Origin: Candidatus Chryseopegocella kryptomonas
GTDB taxonomy: Bacteria > Bacteroidota > Ignavibacteria > Kryptoniales > Kryptoniaceae
Assembly: GCF_001536065.1 (NCBI RefSeq)
Contig: NZ_CZVW01000009.1
Coordinates: 18,885 to 82,884 of the forward strand
DNA length: 64,000 nucleotides
Reading direction: 5' to 3'
This document shows, one piece after another, positions 61,676-64,000 of this stretch. Under the pieces are notes generated by a model. It made no database searches, was not told where the DNA came from, and saw nothing but the letters and a program-made list of their open reading frames with translations. Both the position numbers and the translations under genes were made by a program. Every line of letters starts with the position of its first letter. Positions within the stretch are counted from its first letter, which is position 1.

Positions 61676-62993
61676 GAAGAATTTTAATTATGTCTCCGAA
61701 TAAAGTTGCGGAAGTTGCGTTTTTTATGCGAACAATAATGTAATCGCCAGGTTTTACATTTTCATCTTTCGGAAATATGACTACTTTATTTGTGTCCGTT
61801 CTTCCCATCCATTGCTCGGAAGAGCGCTTGCTTTCACCTTCAACAAGAACTTCAACTTCACTGCCGATCAAACCTTGATTTATCTCATGCGAAATTTTTT
61901 GTTGCAATTCAATTATCTCGTTCAACCTTCTGATTTTAACTTCATCAGGAACATCATCTCCCATCTCATATGCTTTTGTTCCTTCACGTGGTGAATACTT
62001 AAACATAAAAGCGCCATCAAACCTTACTTCTTCAAGCAAACTCAAAGTCATCTTGTGATCTTCTTCCGTTTCAGTCGGGAAACCTGCAATTATATCGGTT
62101 GATAAACTTACACCTGGGATTGTTTCTCTTATCTTTTTGACAAGTTCAAGATAATGTTTTCTATCATAAGTTCTGTTCATCAATTGAAGAATTCTATCAG
62201 AGCCAGATTGAACTGGAAGATGGATGTAATTGCAAATGTTTGGATGTTCGGCTATTGTTTTTATCAATTTATCCGACATATCTTTCGGGTGAGATGTTGT
62301 AAATCTTACTCTCATATTTCTATCAACCTGCGCAACGGCTGAAAGTAAATCAGCAAAGTCATAATTTCCATCACGATAGGAGTTAACATTTTGACCAAGC
62401 AAAGTAACTTCTCTATAACCCTGCGCAGAAAGCATCTCAACTTCTTTGACGATACTTTCAAGAGGTCTACTTCTTTCCCTACCTCTTGTGAATGGCACAA
62501 CGCAGAAGGTGCAGAATTTATCGCAACCTCTCATAACTGTAATCCACGCACTTATTCCTTCCGTTCTCAACGGGGTTATGTCATCATAGGTTTCAACTTT
62601 TGATAATCTCACCGCAATACCTTTATGCCCTTCAAATGCATCCTGAACAAGTTGAGGAAGTTTTCTATATTCATCTGGACCAACAACAATATCTGCGATG
62701 TTTTCTTCCTCAATCAACTTTTTCTTCAATCTTTCAGCCATGCAACCGAGAACTCCAATGACAAGGTTTGGATTTCTCTTTTTGTATCTCAAAAATGAAT
62801 TCAATCTTCCGATAACCCTTTGCTCTGCGTGTTCCCTTACACTGCATGTGTTGACAAGTATGACATCTGCTTTTGAAGCGTCATCCGTGAGTGAAAATCC
62901 GTGCTTTTTCATAATCCCAAGAACGATTTCCGAATCAGCCAGATTCATCTGGCATCCGTATGTCTCTATGTAAATTTTCTTGCTCTCGCTCAT
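61629..62993 (-). CDS. miaB: tRNA-2-methylthio-N6-dimethylallyladenosine synthase
   Basis: Radical-SAM enzyme that adds a methylthio group to isopentenyl-A37 of tRNA. The 454-residue protein has the UPF0004 domain (IETYGCQMNLADSEIV; VNTCSVREHAEQRVIG; GVLGCMAERLKKKL) with three cluster Cys, the radical-SAM Cys motif GCDKFCTFCVVPFTRGRERS, and a C-terminal TRAM domain (VEVLVEGESKRS, MGRTDTNKVVIFP). All are intact. It heads the operon that runs to the CesA-like gene. The SPOR gene start lies within its last 47 bases. Confidence 0.95.
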   Translation of the reverse strand: MSESKKIYIETYGCQMNLADSEIVLGIMKKHGFSLTDDASKADVILVNTCSVREHAEQRVIGRLNSFLRYKKRNPNLVIGVLGCMAERLKKKLIEEENIADIVVGPDEYRKLPQLVQDAFEGHKGIAVRLSKVETYDDITPLRTEGISAWITVMRGCDKFCTFCVVPFTRGRERSRPLESIVKEVEMLSAQGYREVTLLGQNVNSYRDGNYDFADLLSAVAQVDRNMRVRFTTSHPKDMSDKLIKTIAEHPNICNYIHLPVQSGSDRILQLMNRTYDRKHYLELVKKIRETIPGVSLSTDIIAGFPTETEEDHKMTLSLLEEVRFDGAFMFKYSPREGTKAYEMGDDVPDEVKIRRLNEIIELQQKISHEINQGLIGSEVEVLVEGESKRSSEQWMGRTDTNKVVIFPKDENVKPGDYIIVRIKNATSATLFGDIIKILHEKNTSKNTPVSSLN

Positions 62994-63033
62994 CTCACCC
63001 GTGAATTTTTTATTTTGACGGATTAAACTTATT

Positions 63034-63064
63034 TAAATTTAAAAAACGAAAGCCGAAAAACAAA
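63034..63064 (-). promoter_or_regulatory. Promoter of the miaB operon (Bacteroidota-type)
   Basis: On the minus strand TTTG (63064-63061), 19 bases, TAAATTTA (63041-63034). It is placed 41 bases before the miaB ATG and directly after the terminator of the upstream Omp85-like gene. Confidence 0.6.
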
Positions 63065-63068
63065 ATGG

Positions 63069-63102
63069 AAAAAATTAAAAGGGGCGGGATTTCTCCCGCC
63101 CC
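63069..63102 (-). terminator. Rho-independent terminator of the Omp85-like gene
   Basis: On the minus strand GGGGCGGGA-GAAA-TCCCGCCCC (63102-63081) forms a 9-base-pair stem with a four-base loop, followed by TTTTAATTTTTT. It is 12 bases after the stop codon of the barrel gene. Confidence 0.92.
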
Positions 63103-63113
63103 AAAATTAACAA

Positions 63114-64000
63114 TCAAAATGTCGCATCAAACCCCAAAATCCATCTAAACTTTAATTTCTTTTCCCCGTTCAAAGGATGGCTCACATAAATTGGAAAATC
63201 AAACCTTACTGTCTTAATCCCAGCATCGGATAAAAGATTTGTAAGATTTGAAATTTGTTCCAGCAAATTGCTTCTCAATCCAACTCCAAGATCATACCTC
63301 AAATTCTTCAAACTTGCCCTCTCACCCTGACTCCAAACTTTTCCAGCATCAAAGAAAATCAATGTCCTGAAAAACTGCCCCAAAATTGGAACTTTAACAA
63401 ATGGGAGAAAAGATGGGAAGCGAAGTTCAACATTTGCGGAATAAGCTCTATCATCCGCAAAGTTTTGATCAAAATATCCACGCAACCCAGCACCGCCATA
63501 TGGTTCAATGTGTTTTCTTACATCAGCGGAGAAAACTTTACTTCTGTATATCGGTTGATAAAATTGTTCAATCGGTGATGATGAAGCAAGGAAAAACTTC
63601 GTTTGAGATGGAATTGAGCCCTTTCCATAACCTCCGAAGAATCTCAAAGCAAGCAAATATCCATACGGCAACCTGAAAGATTGAACAAGCTCGGAATAAA
63701 TTTTTGAATAGTTAAAATCGCTCAAAACTGTTGAAGATTCAAAAGAAAGCGAAAACTTCGTCCGCCAGAATCTACCATAATTTGAATATGTATAACCAGC
63801 GATGATTCTCGTCAATCTACCCTCCGTCCATTTATAAACATCGTCAAGATAATCATTGTTTGTTGATTTAAAAAGTTGAACTTTTAAATTGACATCGTGG
63901 AATGGTGGAATTGTGAGCGTGGATGAAAATCTTTTTCTTAATCCAAATCCACCGCCGTATCTTCCTTCAATTTTAAAAACTTCAAAATCAGTGAAAGTTC
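63114..64000 (-). CDS. Omp85/BamA-TamA family outer-membrane protein, C-terminal barrel (cut by window edge)
   Basis: The frame is open from base 64000 to the stop at 63114, about 295 residues of barrel; the N terminus with any POTRA domains is outside. Markers of the Omp85 barrel are the GAGLRGY region followed by NVELRFPS, FFDAGKVWSQGE, LGVGLRSN, and the end RWILGFDATF with a terminal Phe, the Bam signal. The position of the true start is not in the window. It could be BamA, TamA or another surface antigen of this fold. It ends with its own terminator. Confidence 0.8.
   Translation of the reverse strand, partial: TFTDFEVFKIEGRYGGGFGLRKRFSSTLTIPPFHDVNLKVQLFKSTNNDYLDDVYKWTEGRLTRIIAGYTYSNYGRFWRTKFSLSFESSTVLSDFNYSKIYSELVQSFRLPYGYLLALRFFGGYGKGSIPSQTKFFLASSSPIEQFYQPIYRSKVFSADVRKHIEPYGGAGLRGYFDQNFADDRAYSANVELRFPSFLPFVKVPILGQFFRTLIFFDAGKVWSQGERASLKNLRYDLGVGLRSNLLEQISNLTNLLSDAGIKTVRFDFPIYVSHPLNGEKKLKFRWILGFDATF

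Noticed and set aside
1..64000. tRNA, rRNA, CRISPR arrays, insertion sequences or prophage
   Set aside because: I saw no tRNA-like T-loop/acceptor patterns, spaced direct repeats, transposase or phage genes on either strand; by eye only, so a short RNA gene could be missed.

Overview
The window is an AT-rich, gene-dense stretch of a Gram-negative bacterial chromosome. It holds about 65 protein genes, most packed in operons with 4-base start/stop overlaps. There are no rRNA, tRNA, CRISPR or IS elements that I could see, and no gap longer than about 210 bases. The proteins point to the Bacteroidota/Ignavibacteriota/Chlorobiota side of the tree: DUF3098, DUF3467 and DUF3109 proteins, a SPOR protein, a carboxypeptidase-regulatory-domain TonB receptor, FadL-like and Omp85-like barrels, LptE beside miaB and a sigma-54 activator, and promoters of the form TTTG-N19/20-TAnnTTTR. 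Charged Lys/Glu-rich proteins, a GH57 branching enzyme and AGA-dominated arginine codons suggest a thermophile. A Kryptonia-like or Ignavibacteria-like organism is my best guess, but this is inference and not proved here.

Layout. 1-2818 (-): succinate dehydrogenase sdhC-D-A-B, with sdhB cut by the window edge. 3000-5086 (+): two glycosyltransferases. 5102-12230 (-): an EF-G paralogue, two small membrane/coiled-coil proteins, an exported metallo-hydrolase, an S58 peptidase, a half-size UPF0016 transporter, a VanZ-like protein and bifunctional NAD(P)HX repair enzyme. 12359-20129 (-): complex I membrane arm nuoJ-K-L-M, a heptad-repeat coiled-coil protein, an NhaD-type antiporter, then nuoN. 20278-31561 (+): envelope genes, namely a PpiD-like chaperone, several outer-membrane barrels, a lipoprotein/TonB-receptor pair, and an operon of two extraordinary Tyr/Trp-rich lipoproteins (one with CxxCH) with a FadL-like barrel. 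31563-37235 (+): an eIF2B-like protein, threonine synthase, an SDR and the three-gene proton-translocating transhydrogenase pntAA-AB-B. 37351-43553 (+): DUF3467, GH57 branching enzyme, DUF3109, rpoN (split by a frameshift in an A8 run), hslV and hslU. 43597-51882 (+): FemAB-like protein, flippase, fumarase, M24 peptidase, Na+/solute symporter, beta-lactamase-like protein, phosphoesterase. 51884-55848 (-): a VWA protein and ChlI/MoxR-like ATPase with a flavin reductase and an MBL hydrolase between them. 55907-56923 (+): a GT9 heptosyltransferase-like enzyme. 56926-62993 (-): miaB, SPOR, RNase Z-like, sigma-54 activator, lptE and a CesA-like glycosyltransferase. 63114-64000 (-): the C-terminal barrel of an Omp85/BamA-like protein, cut by the window edge.

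Together the region covers respiratory energy metabolism (complex II, complex I arm, fumarase, transhydrogenase, Na+/H+ antiport), protein quality control (HslUV, PpiD, peptidases) and outer-envelope building (barrels, lipoproteins, LptE, glycosyltransferases, flippase). The observations most worth a second look are the frameshifted rpoN with an intact GAFTGA activator in the same window, the aromatic-rich lipoprotein operon, the recurrent Bacteroidota-type promoter motif, and the complex I cluster containing an antiporter and a coiled-coil gene.
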